Numbered from the stretch's first letter, positions 45,475-57,902 are shown. The stretch is 64,000 bases of DNA from Albifimbria verrucaria (GCA_020081605.1 JAHREC010000018.1:6807160-6871159); one strand, 5' to 3'. Numbers and translations are program-made. Notes: generated by a model not told the origin, from the letters alone.

Positions 45475-46069
45475 CTTTCCGATGGCAAGGTCCCGAACAC
45501 ACTATGAATAGCGACGAAATCGTACCCGCAGTTTCCATCAGTGCAAGTTTCCTGGATTCGCACTTAATATTAATATTAAAGCATTTGTCGAGGATCTCGC
45601 CTGGAGGAAGTCACTTGGTGGACTATTCTTGTGTGCCTAAAGATGAAATAAACAGAAGTGGAGTGAAGAGCAGCCTTCGCCTCTTTGTACTTAATGTCTT
45701 CTATTTATGACCGTGTTTGTTGTTTTCACTTTGCTTTTTCTTTTCTCCCCTTTTGTTTCAGTATTTAAAACGCGCGTCAGCAGTACAGTCGCGCCTTTTT
45801 CAGCAGGGCTTGCAACGGGGAGAGACATTAGCTTGATGCCTATTCAGCCACATTCGCATGAACAAGGTATATGCTGGTGGCGCCCTCAGACACCCTGCGG
45901 CTTTGTAACCAGGGCCAAGGTCATGCAGAGTACTCTATTTTCCATTTTTATGCATCCTGTCGCCGAAACTCTTCCCCGAGTTGTTACCCGACACCACCCT
46001 ACCCTATACACTCATCATATAACTTCAGCATCATTGACACTGAGCCTGTGAGCGCAAAGGACATCAGAA

Positions 46070-48530
46070 ATGACGAAGAGAAAAGCCAATTCGTCCGAAG
46101 TTCATGGGGGAAAAGATAACAACAAAAGAAGGCGCGAGGGGAGTAAGCGTGATAAAGGCGGTGGCGTACTCAGTCAAGCATTTCATGAAACCCAAACAAT
46201 CCGACGTCAAGCGAAGCCTTACCAGCTCATGGTGGTTAAGATACCATTCGAGGCCCTCACGCCTGAATGGGAAAATGGAGAGAACTGTCAGGTTGATGAC
46301 AAACATGTCATTGATCTCGATGAAGTGTTTGAGCAGAATTTAGCACGAACTAGCGAGGAGAACTACATCTTGGTGTCGTGTACGTCACAAGCCATGCAGA
46401 AGTACATAAAGGAGCAACAGCAAAAAGACTCAACTTCACAAGATGACGGACAAGAATTACGCGACCTTGATGGTTGGCTGGACATCAATCAGGAGCCACT
46501 CGAGATTATGGATGGTCAACACCGAGTGGCAGCTTTGCGAAGGCTAGTGAAACGCAAGAAGTTGCCAGACACGGAGCTCTGGTGGACCGGCATAATTTAC
46601 GACAAAGGTAAGTCGACCTCCACGCCCCAAAATAACAGGGGCAAAACCAAGTCAGGTTCTCAAGAAGCAAGATGATTAAATCAGATACTAGACGCGCTTC
46701 CACCCAAGCTCAACCTTCAACTGCGAGTCAACCGCAGCGACCTGTTGCTCCCAGACAGCCATGGTCAGATCTGGATGCAGCTTGTCATGGCGTCCAAGCA
46801 AGACGAGAGTTTGTTTCATGGGAAGAAAAGCGAAGTTGAAGCCCAAATGCTTGACTTGTTGCGTCTCGGTGGAAACCCGAATTTTCCCACCGGCCGACTA
46901 GGCACTTTATGGAACAACAAGAGCTGGGCGTCTAAGATTACAAGCTACTGCAGTACCACGGTCGGAAAAGACACCTTTAATATATCTAAGTGGGAGCAAT
47001 TAGCTAGCAGAAGATTTGATGCAGTAAGTTGTGTTTACATGAATACCCGCCCGATAACATCGGCAGGCTCGAAGTATGGACAAGGCTGAGAGACTCTAGT
47101 ATTGCTTTACAATAACCGATGCCGTCGGGAAGAAGCTCAAGGAATTGCCAGGAGATGCTACCAAATACGTTCGCGGTTCGGACTGGAAAAAGATGGTGTA
47201 CGTATTGGCGGCAGGCGAAAAGAATGTGACAGCGAGCGCGATACGAAAGTTATTCTACAACGACCCGAAGGAAGGGGATGGTGATCGAGTCGGGCCTGGT
47301 GCACGTCGGACGGCTCGGTTTCTCACTGCACTGGACGATGCGGCGTATCGGGAATTGTACGAGTTTCTCATCGAGAATCCGAGCTTCTGCCTCCCGGATG
47401 TTCACAGTCTGCTCGAGACGCCAAAAGACGTATGCCAGACCATGATGGAGGTAATGATCCATGTGGTTCTGTGGATCGATCGCGACTCGGAAGTCGTCGC
47501 GGACAAGCGCAAAGCAAACAAGCTCCCGCTGAGGAAGGGCTTCATCAAACGATTACAGAACGGCACGGATGAAAAGGCGATGAGGCTTGCAGATAAGCGG
47601 TCGATCATGCTCGAACGGGAGATTCTGGATTTTGTTCGTCGGCGGCAGCAATCATTGACTCACCCGGTGACAAAAGGCTATCTGAAGGCCATGCCGGACC
47701 CGAACGACCGCAACGGCGCCGTATACGCAGAGAGGTTTGTTGACAGATTCTGGCAAAACCTGCTTCATATTGTCGAAACTTCCCTTGGCCCCAAGTTTCG
47801 TCCATGGTGGGTTGCTTCAAAGGGCGGCGATGGCCTGGGTTTATCTCCCGCCAATAGCCTCAAGGGATGCTCAGCCGTAACGCGTGCTGTATGTGCCCTA
47901 GCTTCACGCGTGCCTGAGGTGGCTGAAAACCCTGCATTGAACAGCAAGGAAGCCTCTGGTCAACTTGCAGCGGCGATCGACGGATGCATCGTAAAATGGG
48001 TGGCTGATCGATGTCGCCAAGCTCTTCGTGACGATCAGAACGGGCCGTCGCAAAACAAGCTAGCAGATGCGGATCGCGTCATTATAGAATCGACCGGGAA
48101 AGAGTACAATCTCCTCATGCTCAAGCGGAGCCAAGAAACAAAGACGAATGAGCCGGGACCGACGATGGACGCCGCATCCCGGGAGTCAGCAGTGGATGAT
48201 CCAACGGTGCGCACCATGAGTGTAGCTGCCAATGTGCCCTCTGAGCATGGGGCATCGGGGGATCAGGAGGTTCGCTCAGATGATGGTGGAGAAGAATCGC
48301 AAAATGGTCCAGACCAGGTATCCGTGGCTGAAACAGAAAAGCAAAGAGAGAGTCAGGCGAATGAAAAGGGGCAACCGCTTAGAGCGCGGGACGGCCCGGA
48401 TGATGGCAAGGATGCGCGTCGACGGCAGCCAAAACCAACGCAAACGGATGTAGGCTCAAGCCAGAGCGAACCTAGTAGCTCCCGAAATCCGCTGCCGTTT
48501 AGTCCCATGCCGGCGAGGAAGTCAGGTTGA
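46070..48530 (+). CDS. Gene H: DGQHR (ParB/DndB-like) domain protein
   Basis: Exons 46070-46607, 46692-47023 and 47100-48530 give an intact 766-residue protein. Introns: 46608-46691 (GTAAGT donor, ACTAG acceptor, chosen because it restores phase) and 47024-47099 (GTAAGT, CTCTAG). After a basic nuclear-signal-like start (NNKRRREGSKRDK), residues 45-110 (YQLMVVKIPFEALTPEW) and EPLEIMDGQHRVAALRRLV then WWTGIIYD resemble the ParB/sulfiredoxin-fold DGQHR motif of bacterial DndB. They also recall the layout of the fungal DUF3723 family found in large mobile elements. The central region continues as a helical domain (WWVASKGGDGLGLSPANSL), and the last 130 residues are a hydrophilic disordered tail. 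A DNA- or nucleotide-related role is inferred from the motif only. It lies 411 bases upstream of gene I on the same strand. Confidence 0.7.
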
Positions 48531-48941
48531 GAGGCCGATTAGCTGCGTCTTAATCCTCCTTTCATACATTTGACCCTTTACCCTATACAATGTGGTAGAA
48601 CACGATTTCCATCTCGTCATTGAGGCTAATAGCTGGCTTGCATTGGGACGGGCAGCAGGAAACACGCCACGTCAAGTGCTGGTGGACGAATCGGATGTGT
48701 AGCTAGGTCAACATGGTTCAATTAAATTTTGCTTTGCCAAAAGAAAAGGAAAGGAACTGCCAATGCTATTCATTCATTTATGGTCGCGTTCTTTACTAAG
48801 CCGATATGCTTGACACGTAGGAGACACCTTTCGCCCCCGGGCGTAGCGAGATTTGCGTAGTCGTCAAGTCTTGGGTTAGGGTCAGTCTCTGTGAGTTACC
48901 TTAAAATAATACCACCATCAAGCAAATACCCACCCAACACC
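48531..48941. other. Intergenic between genes H and I
   Basis: Contains TTTCGCCCCCGGGCG at 48829-48843, a near-copy of the CCCCGGGGC core found upstream of gene H, about 100 bases before the gene I start. No coding region is visible. Confidence 0.5.
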
Positions 48942-51900
48942 ATGAGTACATCGGGAACTCGAAACCAACAGCGTCATACTCGATGGTTCTCTTGACCAGG
49001 AGGGAGCCAGTTTTGTGTCGGGTAGTGGCAATCCAGAGCTTGAGGATGATGACCACGAGCAGAGTGCATACCCATCGCACGACAGCGCGGATGATGACTA
49101 TTTAAGGGAGTCCGCGGTGGGCTCTGAGGATGGATCTGCGACAGCGGAGCGTGAATCACGCACATGGAGGATTGATCGCTCAAGAGGTACCTACCACTAC
49201 AAATGTAAGGAAAAGGAGCCGTCCACCAATTTAGAGGGACAACACTGACATGCCGCATATACTCAGGTGATGAATTCATAGCGAAAACCAGGGCGCCTGA
49301 ATTCAAAGGTGCTGAAGCGATCTCGATACTTCAACGACCATTCACCATGGATTATGGTAGCCGAAAAGCCGGCTCGCGACCCGCCAGCGACAAAGACAAC
49401 TACTATCCAATATTCTACCTCGACTTCATTTGCATCGAGGGAGCCCCATTGCAGCCGATCAGTCGGCGTAGCGATCGATTCTTCGATAACGTGACAATTT
49501 CCTTCCAGCATTGGCAAGCACCTTACAGCGTGAAACGAGGCAGTAATATATCGTTCGACCTGACAAACCGAACTTTTCGTGTTGCGGTGGCCGCGACGCG
49601 AGAGCAGTGGTTTATCGTTATGCACCCCACACGACCCGGGAACGGCAATCGCAAACGTCGTGACGCAGCCAAGCATGGGACCGGCATGGTCAAACACCAT
49701 GCCGAAGCGCTCGCGTCCTATATCAAATCAGTCTTCACGAGTGGCGAACTGCTTGGCGAAGGAATTGAGGCAGCATGGAAGCTGGGCGGTAGATCGTCTC
49801 AACAGATAACGTACAATAAGTGGACCATGTTCCAGGAATTTTTCATGGACGGATGGGCCAGTTTCGTTGAAATGTATGCCCACGAAACGTTCTGGTCCGA
49901 CAACCTTCCTGCTTTTCATGCATACGACTACGGCGCCAACATAGAGATGGAAGTGACCGAAGGAGTCCAAAATCTCCCGCGGGAAACTCGCATACGACCG
50001 GATGATGATGACGAAGACGACGACGACGAAGAAGAAGATGAGGATAGCGACGAGGAGCGAAGATACCAGGGCGATATGGAAGAAGAAAGCGAAGTTGATT
50101 CGGAGGAAGAGCAAGCAGTTGAGCCAAGCAGTCGTGATAACTCAAGTCTCTTCGTACAAGGCCCAAATGAGCAGATTGCAGGTGCCGCGAATGGCGCAAC
50201 ATCCAGGAGCCCGCTGGAATCGCAAGATGAACACTTCAGCTCCCGGATTGCTCCAACTTCGTACGGAGTTAGAGCACAAATACAATTTAGATCACTTGAC
50301 GAGTATATCCTATGCCGTTGCTACAAACTTGCACTGCACCACCGGCGGAGGTCAAGACCAGGACCAAGACCAGGTCTTTTGTCTTCTCGCAGACAGGAAC
50401 TGTTTGGCTCGGGAATATGCTAGCTCTCGAGACTATACCTTTATCCGCTGGGCTTCCACTCGGCATATGGCAATTTTTCATCACCAAAGCCGCCCGCCTT
50501 CCTCAAGAACAATCTCCTGGCCATTATAGAGGACAACATGAGTTTTTCGAACCAGGGTGCTGATGTTGTATCCTTCGGCGAGTTTCAAGGATACTGCGCG
50601 CTAAAGTCCGTGTACCGCCATCGCGCCGATGCCCTTCTCGCAAGTCAAGGCTCAGCAACGGCAGCACTGACGGTACCAGAAGTCGACACCAAAGCCGCGG
50701 CCAAGGTTAGAGCCAAGCAAGCAAGACTTCTAGATCGGATACGAGGGCGGTTGACACCGGAGAACCCCGGTGCGTCGAAGCCATTTGAGAGAGAAGCCTT
50801 GCTTATCGAGAAAGCCATCGAGGCGGAAGAGTTCTCATATCGCTTCGAACAAGTGGTTACCGTACACGTCCAACGGCTCATAAAGGGACAGAAGAGTTTC
50901 TCTACCGTGTTACAGCCCATTGTCCAGATGAAGCGATATTTCTTAAAGGAGAAGCAATCGTATTCGTGGATTCTGCGGCGGTTTCTCCCTCCGGTTTTCC
51001 CTGGTGTTCTTATCGCGTTCGCTCGAACATTTAAGCTAGCCATCGAGGAGATGGAGCGACGATTTACCATGGCTGGATCGCGAGGTCTGGGGCTCGCAGC
51101 GTCAGAAGCTGTAGCTGCCCTGGACAGGCTGGGAAACTTTTGTCTGACAGGCGATCCTCGTATACTTCCATCACGGGTATTTAGATCACTCGGAACAATG
51201 GAAAGTCTACAACACGGAGGATGGCCCTTTATCGACCCGGCGATGCTTGATTTTAGGGAAGGAGAAGGGGTCATACACATCGGCCAGTGGCCTCTCTTAC
51301 AGGATGGCCGTCCGATGCTCATGCATGTAGCGTCGCTTGCATTTCACTATGGGACGTTCGTAGCGGCAAACCGCCACAGTCAGCTGTGGTTCTCCGAGCT
51401 TGGGGGTCAGTCCATCCAAGGGATATCGGGGCCAGTCGGTTCTTAGAAAAGTGCTAGCAGAGCTATGGATCCCTCAGATGTCAAACTTTATGGCCATTCA
51501 GTTTCATAGAAAGTTGAACCGGGGTATACGAAGTGGTCGAGGTGAGCCTTCCATCAGAGCAGGTCAAGAACTGAAAGCTTGGGAAGATTGTCACGACCCG
51601 TTTCGATGGAGGTAAGGATGAAAATTCACTGTCATGCTAGATCATATTGGCGATATTCGTTTATTGACATGTGAACCCGCCCAGGGCACTAGAGAACCTC
51701 CCCAGGATTTGGTCATGCCGGATGGAGCTTCTGGCTCCTTGCGAGATATACCAACCAAAACCAGGCGAGACTTTGCACTGGAACTAGTCGAAGCATTACA
51801 GGGATCAGAGAGCATGGTTGCCGCCGCCTTCGCGCCAGCCCATTCCACCTGGTTTGCGACGATAAAGGCCGCCATTCAACACACACGCCCAGAAGTCGTC

Positions 51901-52824
51901 ACAAAAGACCAATGGATAGATGGCCTCGCAGCTGCTATGCATTCGAGTGGCGTCGAATGGGTGCCAGGTCGACACCGACAAAGACTCACTCATCGGCGGA
52001 TCGTGCGCTTAACGGGTTCGGTTCTTTCGACGGAAGTGCTCACGGCTCGGGCCGGCAGCTCAAAGCGATTAGCACTTGAGGCTGACTTTAAACACGAAAG
52101 TACCTTGCGGAAACGACCAAGGAAACAACGGATCAACTTTCAATGCGATATCCCGTTCCAGGATGTCCCGCCATTGATCCAGGCAGGCTTTGAGAGGCTA
52201 CGGAAGCTTTTTGGAAAGAATGATGACGACCATAAAATTCTAGAACATTACCAGCAAGCTTACAATACCCTGCAAGGAATCCTTGGCACCAAAATGTGCG
52301 ACCTGATGCTAATGCTGGTCTTAACACTGAGCTCATCTTCGGTCACACCCCAAGTAGCACCTAAAGAACGATGTTTTAGTGGGGCACCAAAAACCAAACA
52401 GAAAGAACAATCGCTGTTGGCAGCGAATATGGTGACGCGGATGCTTTGGTTCCTACAACCGAAAGACTTCCCATGGGGCGCTGAGGATCATGGCACGATC
52501 CTTCGTATTTCGGAAATGACTAAGAAAATTGGTAAGTCCAGGAATCATAGGACAGTGATGTGATACGACTAACAAAGACACGATGTTACAGAGCATAAGG
52601 GGGTCAGTAACCGGGTACTTCGCGAGATTGGGTGGATTCAAGTGGAAAAGCAACGGGACAGCCCGCGGAATAGCGAGTCAAAGCTAGCTCCTGCTAAAGA
52701 CTTAGATGCATTGCACAATGAGCTGTCGCGCCTTCTCAAAGACGCCGAATCGTTTATTGCATGTGTGTTCAAGAGCAATGACCAGATATGGGTAGAGCGG
52801 TGTGGATCGATTATCCAGGATTAA
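48942..52824 (+). CDS. Gene I: very large unknown protein, frame-disrupted
   Basis: Possible ATG at 48942, though this ATG and the first clear frame (from about 48970) are not in the same phase. Introns: 49205-49266 (GTAAGG, CACTGACAT, ACTCAG) and 52532-52591 (GTAAGT, GACTAAC, TTACAG). The protein, about 1,200 residues, has an acidic start, a segment NYYPIFYLDFICIEGAP and VTISFQHWQAPYSVKRG, an Asp/Glu run (about 49995-50060), RTKTRSFVFSQTGTVWLGN, a helical middle (EALLIEKAIEAEEFSYRFEQ) and a C-terminal part with VTPQVAPKERCFSG, ending at TAA 52822-52824. Shifts are needed near 50310, 50495, 51440 and 51620. I recognise no family. Position next to gene H, same strand, suggests a functional pair. 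Some of the shifts could be undetected introns. Confidence 0.5.
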
Positions 52825-53820
52825 TTGCACAATATAATCCAGAGCGTTCTTGGATACATTGCAAAACCCTCCGTTGCTTATTGCACGAGCATTGTCGATA
52901 TCCCTTTAACTGTCATTTCCTCCACCCTCATCTTGGTTTTTGCTATTATCCTTGGTGTGTCAAAACCATTATCTTCCTAACAACCAGAGACACGGTATGA
53001 GAGACGGATTGCTTATTGGTTGAGTATCCAGAGGTAACTCCCAGCATTACCCTTGTTTGACCTTGTTGCCTGCCACGGCCGTGTGTTTCCCTCCAGTATC
53101 ATCTTCACCCTCCACACAATTATCAGTATCGTTATGCTCGTCAAGGACAATGGGGTTATATCTCGTGCTTCCAGGCCTATCCAAGTCATTTGATGGCTTG
53201 TTTATGGGCGGCCTACTTGGGGCGGAGGGCCCCTAAAGCGGGGTCTAGACGATCCGTCGCTCATATCCCTTCGAAGGTGGTTTTCAGTACGAAATCGATA
53301 GTAAAAATAACAAGGTTACTTAATAGCATGATTCACCAAGTAAGACAGGACGAGGAACATGTCACCGGATAGTGAGCTAGGAAAGAATTAAAATTCGGGC
53401 GATTTGTCGGTGATGGATAGCCATGATAAAATTGACCAATCAGCATTGGTCATTCTCCGCCGCGTGCTACAGACATCCTTTTCCCTAAGTTATATACATA
53501 ATATTTGTCAGTATACTTCACATCCATCTAAATGTTGGACAGGGGGATCTAGCCATTGCATTTCCTTCCCACAGCACCACCACGTGCTGAGTGGCTCAGG
53601 CTGAAGCGAGGATCCACCACCAGCCAGGATATTAATTGCTTGGCTGTTGGTTCTGCCACAAATTTACATAACCAACAGCCATTAATGCCTCGGCCTCGCC
53701 GTTTCAATTGACACCTTAAGCCCCCTTAACCTACTTTGGTAGGCAACTCTATTACTTGTATGCCCTGAATACCGACACCCTTCTTTACCCAACCGCATTT
53801 GCTTACTGTCCTACCTAGCT
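52825..53820. other. Gene-free interval with inverted repeat
   Basis: No coding region. At 53641-53680, GGCTGTTGGTT and AACCAACAGCC form an inverted repeat with a loop of about 16 bases. The same arms occur fused at 62464-62482. Confidence 0.55.
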
Positions 53821-55563
53821 ATGGTAGGGTGGATCGGCCGCCTAGAGGCCCCGCATAGTGTGTATTGGTCGGCGAAAGCCACGAGAGCCTGCACCCTAGC
53901 GAAGGCATTAATCCAGTCAACCTGGGGCATACGGAGCTCCTTCTCAAGAGCTCTCAAGCTTGTTGTGCTTATTGCCGTTCTTTTGATAGCATATTGGAAC
54001 TTACCATCAACGAGACCGTATACCACAGACTTGCTTCTAAAAACATCTGATTTAAAAGATGTATCCGCTGTCAAGCCGAAACTTTCGGGCGGTGATCAAG
54101 CCAAACCCATCAACACCAGCGCACATGGCGCACGGCCGTCATCGAGCCACGTTATGAATTGCAATGTTGATACGGACAGGCTTCGTGAGATAAGTGACAG
54201 ATACAAGCTGGACGATCAAGTCGAGTATTTGAGACGCTACATCAGCTTCACGCGCAAGCCCATCGAGCGTCAATCTTATACTTCGCTACCGCAGAACCTC
54301 CTGTCATCAGGTAATGACGCCGAAGGCTTCCGGGTGGTGGATCTGCTGAGTGGCCACGACCAGGAAGAGAAATGCAGCGAACCCTTGGAGGTTTCCGTCC
54401 CGGAGTCGCCTTTCCCGGCCGATGCTGATCTCTCCGACTTCATATTCGCCATTTCCACCACATACAAGCGCCTCAGCGACCCTTCGATGATCCAAGAGTG
54501 GGCCTACTGGCTAACCGACAGCAAAGGCAGGTCTAACGGAGGCAAGCTCCTCCTTCGCCTCCTTGACGTCACGGATGCGGAGCTTACGGAGGTCGCGCAA
54601 CGACTTGCCGATGCCGGTATCGATTCCGAAGTGAGCGGGTGGGATAGCCGGATAGAGAAGGAGATGGCTGTCCGGTACCTCAACCTGGTGCCTATGCTTT
54701 ACTCCCACAAAGACTCCCCGAACAGGAAGTGGCTGGTCTTGTGCGATGACGACACCTTCTTCACGGCGATGAATGGCCTCGTCGAGCGGTTCAAGCAGTA
54801 TGATCATACAAGGCTGTTATATATCGGCACCTTATCCGAGGACGTTACGGCCGTGAAGGTGCACGGCTCCCAAGCTTTTGGAGGCGGTGGAGTCTTCCTC
54901 AGCCGTCCTTTGGCGGGTATCGTTTCCAGTCGCATTGACGCTTGCCGGACGAGGGCCAAGATCAAGCAGTCCAACACCGGCTGGGGTCCTCAGGGAGACA
55001 TTCTCCTTCGTAAGTGCATATACGAGAACACCGACATACGTCTCACGCACCTGAAGGACCTCTGGCAGCTCGATCTTGTAGGAGACGCATCGGGTTTCTA
55101 CGAAGGCGGATTTAAGCCGTACAGCATTCATCATTTCAAGAGAGGCGACAAGTGGCACTCGGCCAACCCGCTAAATACCACCAAGATATCCTATACGTGC
55201 GGCGAGGACTGCCCGTTTCAGCGCTTCGTTACTGCGGACAACTTCATCATCTCCAACGGTTATAGCATTGCGCACTACCCCGATGGGATCGACTTCGACC
55301 TGAGTCAGGTGGAGCGTACATTTCGCCCGCTGTTCGAGGAGCATGTGTGGAACTTCGACTACACGTATGGCCCTCAGCGCCCCTCGCTCCTCAAAACGGG
55401 TAAGAAGATTGCTTGGGAGCTTCGTGACTCGCAAGTCATGGAGGACGGGTCCGTGTTACAGGTATATGTTCGAAAGAAGGATGATGAGCGATGGATGGTA
55501 GAGAAGAAAAGGCCCATGAAGGCACTTGATGGTATTATTGAGCTTGTGTGGGTGCCGAGCTGA
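53821..55563 (+). CDS. Gene J: Fringe-like type II membrane glycosyltransferase (GT31)
   Basis: Intact single-exon frame of 580 residues from ATG 53821. A short cytosolic N-terminus precedes one membrane anchor (LKLVVLIAVLLIAYW, about residues 46-60), the type II layout of Golgi enzymes. The lumenal domain has the DxD-type metal and sugar-nucleotide site in WLVLCDDDTFF, then LYIGTLSED, FGGGGVFLSRPLA, GWGPQGDILLRKC and a conserved HHFKRGDKWHS; these match the fungal Fringe/DUF604-like family. Such enzymes add a sugar from a UDP donor to glycans; the exact acceptor is unknown. Length and motif order are normal for the family, and no disruption is seen. It is one of the best-preserved genes in the window, 8.4 kb from the telomere. 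Confidence 0.88.
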   Translation: MVGWIGRLEAPHSVYWSAKATRACTLAKALIQSTWGIRSSFSRALKLVVLIAVLLIAYWNLPSTRPYTTDLLLKTSDLKDVSAVKPKLSGGDQAKPINTSAHGARPSSSHVMNCNVDTDRLREISDRYKLDDQVEYLRRYISFTRKPIERQSYTSLPQNLLSSGNDAEGFRVVDLLSGHDQEEKCSEPLEVSVPESPFPADADLSDFIFAISTTYKRLSDPSMIQEWAYWLTDSKGRSNGGKLLLRLLDVTDAELTEVAQRLADAGIDSEVSGWDSRIEKEMAVRYLNLVPMLYSHKDSPNRKWLVLCDDDTFFTAMNGLVERFKQYDHTRLLYIGTLSEDVTAVKVHGSQAFGGGGVFLSRPLAGIVSSRIDACRTRAKIKQSNTGWGPQGDILLRKCIYENTDIRLTHLKDLWQLDLVGDASGFYEGGFKPYSIHHFKRGDKWHSANPLNTTKISYTCGEDCPFQRFVTADNFIISNGYSIAHYPDGIDFDLSQVERTFRPLFEEHVWNFDYTYGPQRPSLLKTGKKIAWELRDSQVMEDGSVLQVYVRKKDDERWMVEKKRPMKALDGIIELVWVPS

Positions 55564-56038
55564 ACGAAAGCTGCTGTTCTTAAAAATTGGGCTATGGATT
55601 TTCAACTTCACAGATTACTGTATTTAGTCACACACTGGAAGGGATATGGGACTTGTAGGGAATGAGGTAGCAGAGTTCTATAATGTTTAACTAAGTATGC
55701 AAGGCAACCTGTTACCCTCCGCAGTCAAGGTGATCGCAAGAGGAACGTCGGACCAGGCTGGCATATATTCCAAGCGCTCAAGCCACCATATCGAACCTTT
55801 ACTCGATCCTGGATGTGTCGAATTTGGCGGGAACATCGTCGGAGGAACCGTTCGAAGCTGCGATTCGGAGACTGTAGACGAAGAATACGAACATTAGCAG
55901 GTAGACTCTTTGGAAGCGCGAGGGGGTCAAGCGAGGGGGTTAAGCGAGGGAGGATGCCATGTTATGACTCGGAGGATGGTAGCGGAAAAGCTGGTACTAA
56001 CTACCATGGTCATTAGCAAAAGCACTTATGGTTCAAGC

Positions 56039-56488
56039 CTATGGGACGTAAGAGGCACATACCATTTCATCATAGGAAGATTCAGTCAATTCGGAAAGAT
56101 CATATTGAGCCCCGTCTCCAAAGACCAAGAGAGATGGCCTTACGGTCTCAACAACAGCATCGTCCGTGGAGCGCTTAGAGACGAAGCCATAGCCAGAGCC
56201 ACCAAAGTCAGAGTTGAACAGGCTAACTGCGGTAGCGCCGTTGCTCTGCTTGACCTCGGCCAGCGAGCCACACTGGGGCCTCTGTGGCCACGGCACTGGA
56301 TGTTCCAGTTCCTGGGGATCTCTCTGAAGTCAAGGCTGTTGAAGGGCTCCTCCTGCAGCAGTGGAGCAGCAGACGTTGGGGTTTATGTTACGGCAAGCAA
56401 CGTAGTTGCTGCCGCCCCTCCAGCCGAGGTAGAGGTCGATTGCGTTGACACTGGCGGCAAGGCCAAGGATAAGGGGAAGGAAGAGCAT
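56039..56488 (-). pseudogene. Small secreted cysteine-containing protein, disrupted
   Basis: The ATG at 56488 opens a typical signal peptide (MLFLPLILGLAASVNA). The mature part has YLGWRGGSNYVACRN and NVCCSTAAGGALQQ. A TGA at about 56330-56332 interrupts it. Shifting the frame gives DFREIPRNWNIQCRGHRG, and a second shift at the G4 run 56275-56278 gives QCGSLAEVKQ, FGGSGYGFVSKRS and the end at 56039. Four to five cysteines and about 150 residues are in the range of fungal small secreted proteins. I do not recognise the family. Open frames on the + strand here are shadows. Confidence 0.5.
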
Positions 56489-57382
56489 GTTGGCAAAGGG
56501 TGCGGACGATTGGATGATTGGATGGTCGGATGGTCAGGTGAGGGCTAAGGAGATGAGTCGGGCTGGAGATTGGAAGGAGGGAAATCGGCCACCTCTTTAT
56601 AGTTTTACGCGGAACAGTGTACTGTGCCTTTATCCCATTGAACCCCGGCCTGGAAGAGCGGAAAGAGCGGGAGGTGGCTGTCTCGACTAGCCCGAAAGCC
56701 CTCGCCTACGATGATCCTATATGCTGTTGGTATCCATATCCAGGAATCCTAACCGAGCCCATGCAAGAGCCGGGAGGTCCTAGGAATATTTGACAATTTA
56801 CTGTTGGGTCGTTATCTCATCGTTTCGTTCTCTTATGCAGTTGGCTCCCCGCTACCCTGTAAATGTGCCTGGGTGAGTACCCGGACGATGCGGTCGCAAC
56901 CAATAGGGTGCCCACGGGGTTCCATACCAAGAACGATTGTGTATGCGGTTGGCCCTGCAATAGGACGCCGACATCACACAAAGGTCCGACTGTGCCAGCT
57001 AGAATAAAAGGAACTCACGTAGTGACCCTCGCCAGTCCGAATTCCCGGGTTTGCTTCCCACCAATGCTTTTAAATAAGGTTGGTTCACAGCCCATAGGCC
57101 ACCACTCATTGGCTTGGTGGCCACGAACCCCTGCAAACCCCCACCCTCACGCAGCAGCTTCAATCGTCCAAACCGGGATTAAACGAGGGTTTCTGACGCC
57201 TTGGCGAACGATTGGGTTACTGCTTTATGAATGGTCAAACCATACCACGCCGCATATCCCTCCCTCCTTTATGCAGCCTCTGGAAAACCAAACGATGGGA
57301 CAAAGGTTAAAGTGGTGTTGAGGTCTAGTCACTGAAGCTCAATATATAAATGCATGGTATAAGCAGCGTTTGAAATTGTGAT
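56489..57382. other. Gene-free interval
   Basis: An open frame of 152 codons at 56863-57321 lacks protein-like composition and domain motifs. Nothing else is supported. Confidence 0.45.
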
Positions 57383-57902
57383 GTGAAACCCTTACACAGA
57401 TGGGAAATGCATCTAGATTGCATAGTCATTGCCGTCGATGGTGTGTGCCGGTACAATGGAACACCAACAGCCAGAATGGCTGCAGGTGTGTTTGTCGGGG
57501 AATACTCCGAATACAATAAAAGCGTCATTATCGAGAGTGTTCGCACGACGAATCAGGTGGCAGAACTTCAGGCTGCCATTATTGCGCTTCAAGTGGCCCA
57601 TGCGATATACAAAAAGAACGGTTTGGGGTAAGAGGCTGGATCTAGTAGTGATCAAAGCAGATTCAGCATATGTGGTAGACGGGATCACGGACTGGGTTCC
57701 GAACCGGTGGGTATGAAAAGACGGGGTTTATTGGACAGCAAAGCAGAAAATAGTTCGTAACTCGGACCTTTTCAAGGAATTAGATAAGTGGATTGATACG
57801 CTTCGTAAAGTCGGTGTGGAGGTTTTGTTTTGGCATGTAGCGCGAGAGCACAATGAGCAAGCAGACGCGTTGACAAATAGCGCGTTAGAAGAGGCATCTT
57901 AG
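57383..57902 (+). pseudogene. RNase H-fold protein relic
   Basis: The four acidic positions of the RNase H fold are all visible: IAVDGVCRYNG, VAELQAAIIAL, VIKADSAYVVDG and HNEQADALTN. This is the organisation of fungal RNase H1-like proteins that degrade RNA in RNA-DNA hybrids. The frame is broken after IYKKN near 57622, and a TGA at 57714-57716 replaces what is probably a Trp codon. The end is TAG at 57900-57902. No N-terminal hybrid-binding domain is seen. Similar stand-alone domains are common debris of retroelements and of duplicated RNase H genes; the source here cannot be decided. Confidence 0.65.

Noticed and set aside
56863..57321. 152-codon + strand frame
   Set aside because: Composition rich in Pro/His/Cys/Trp without order, no homologous motif, no neighbouring exon.
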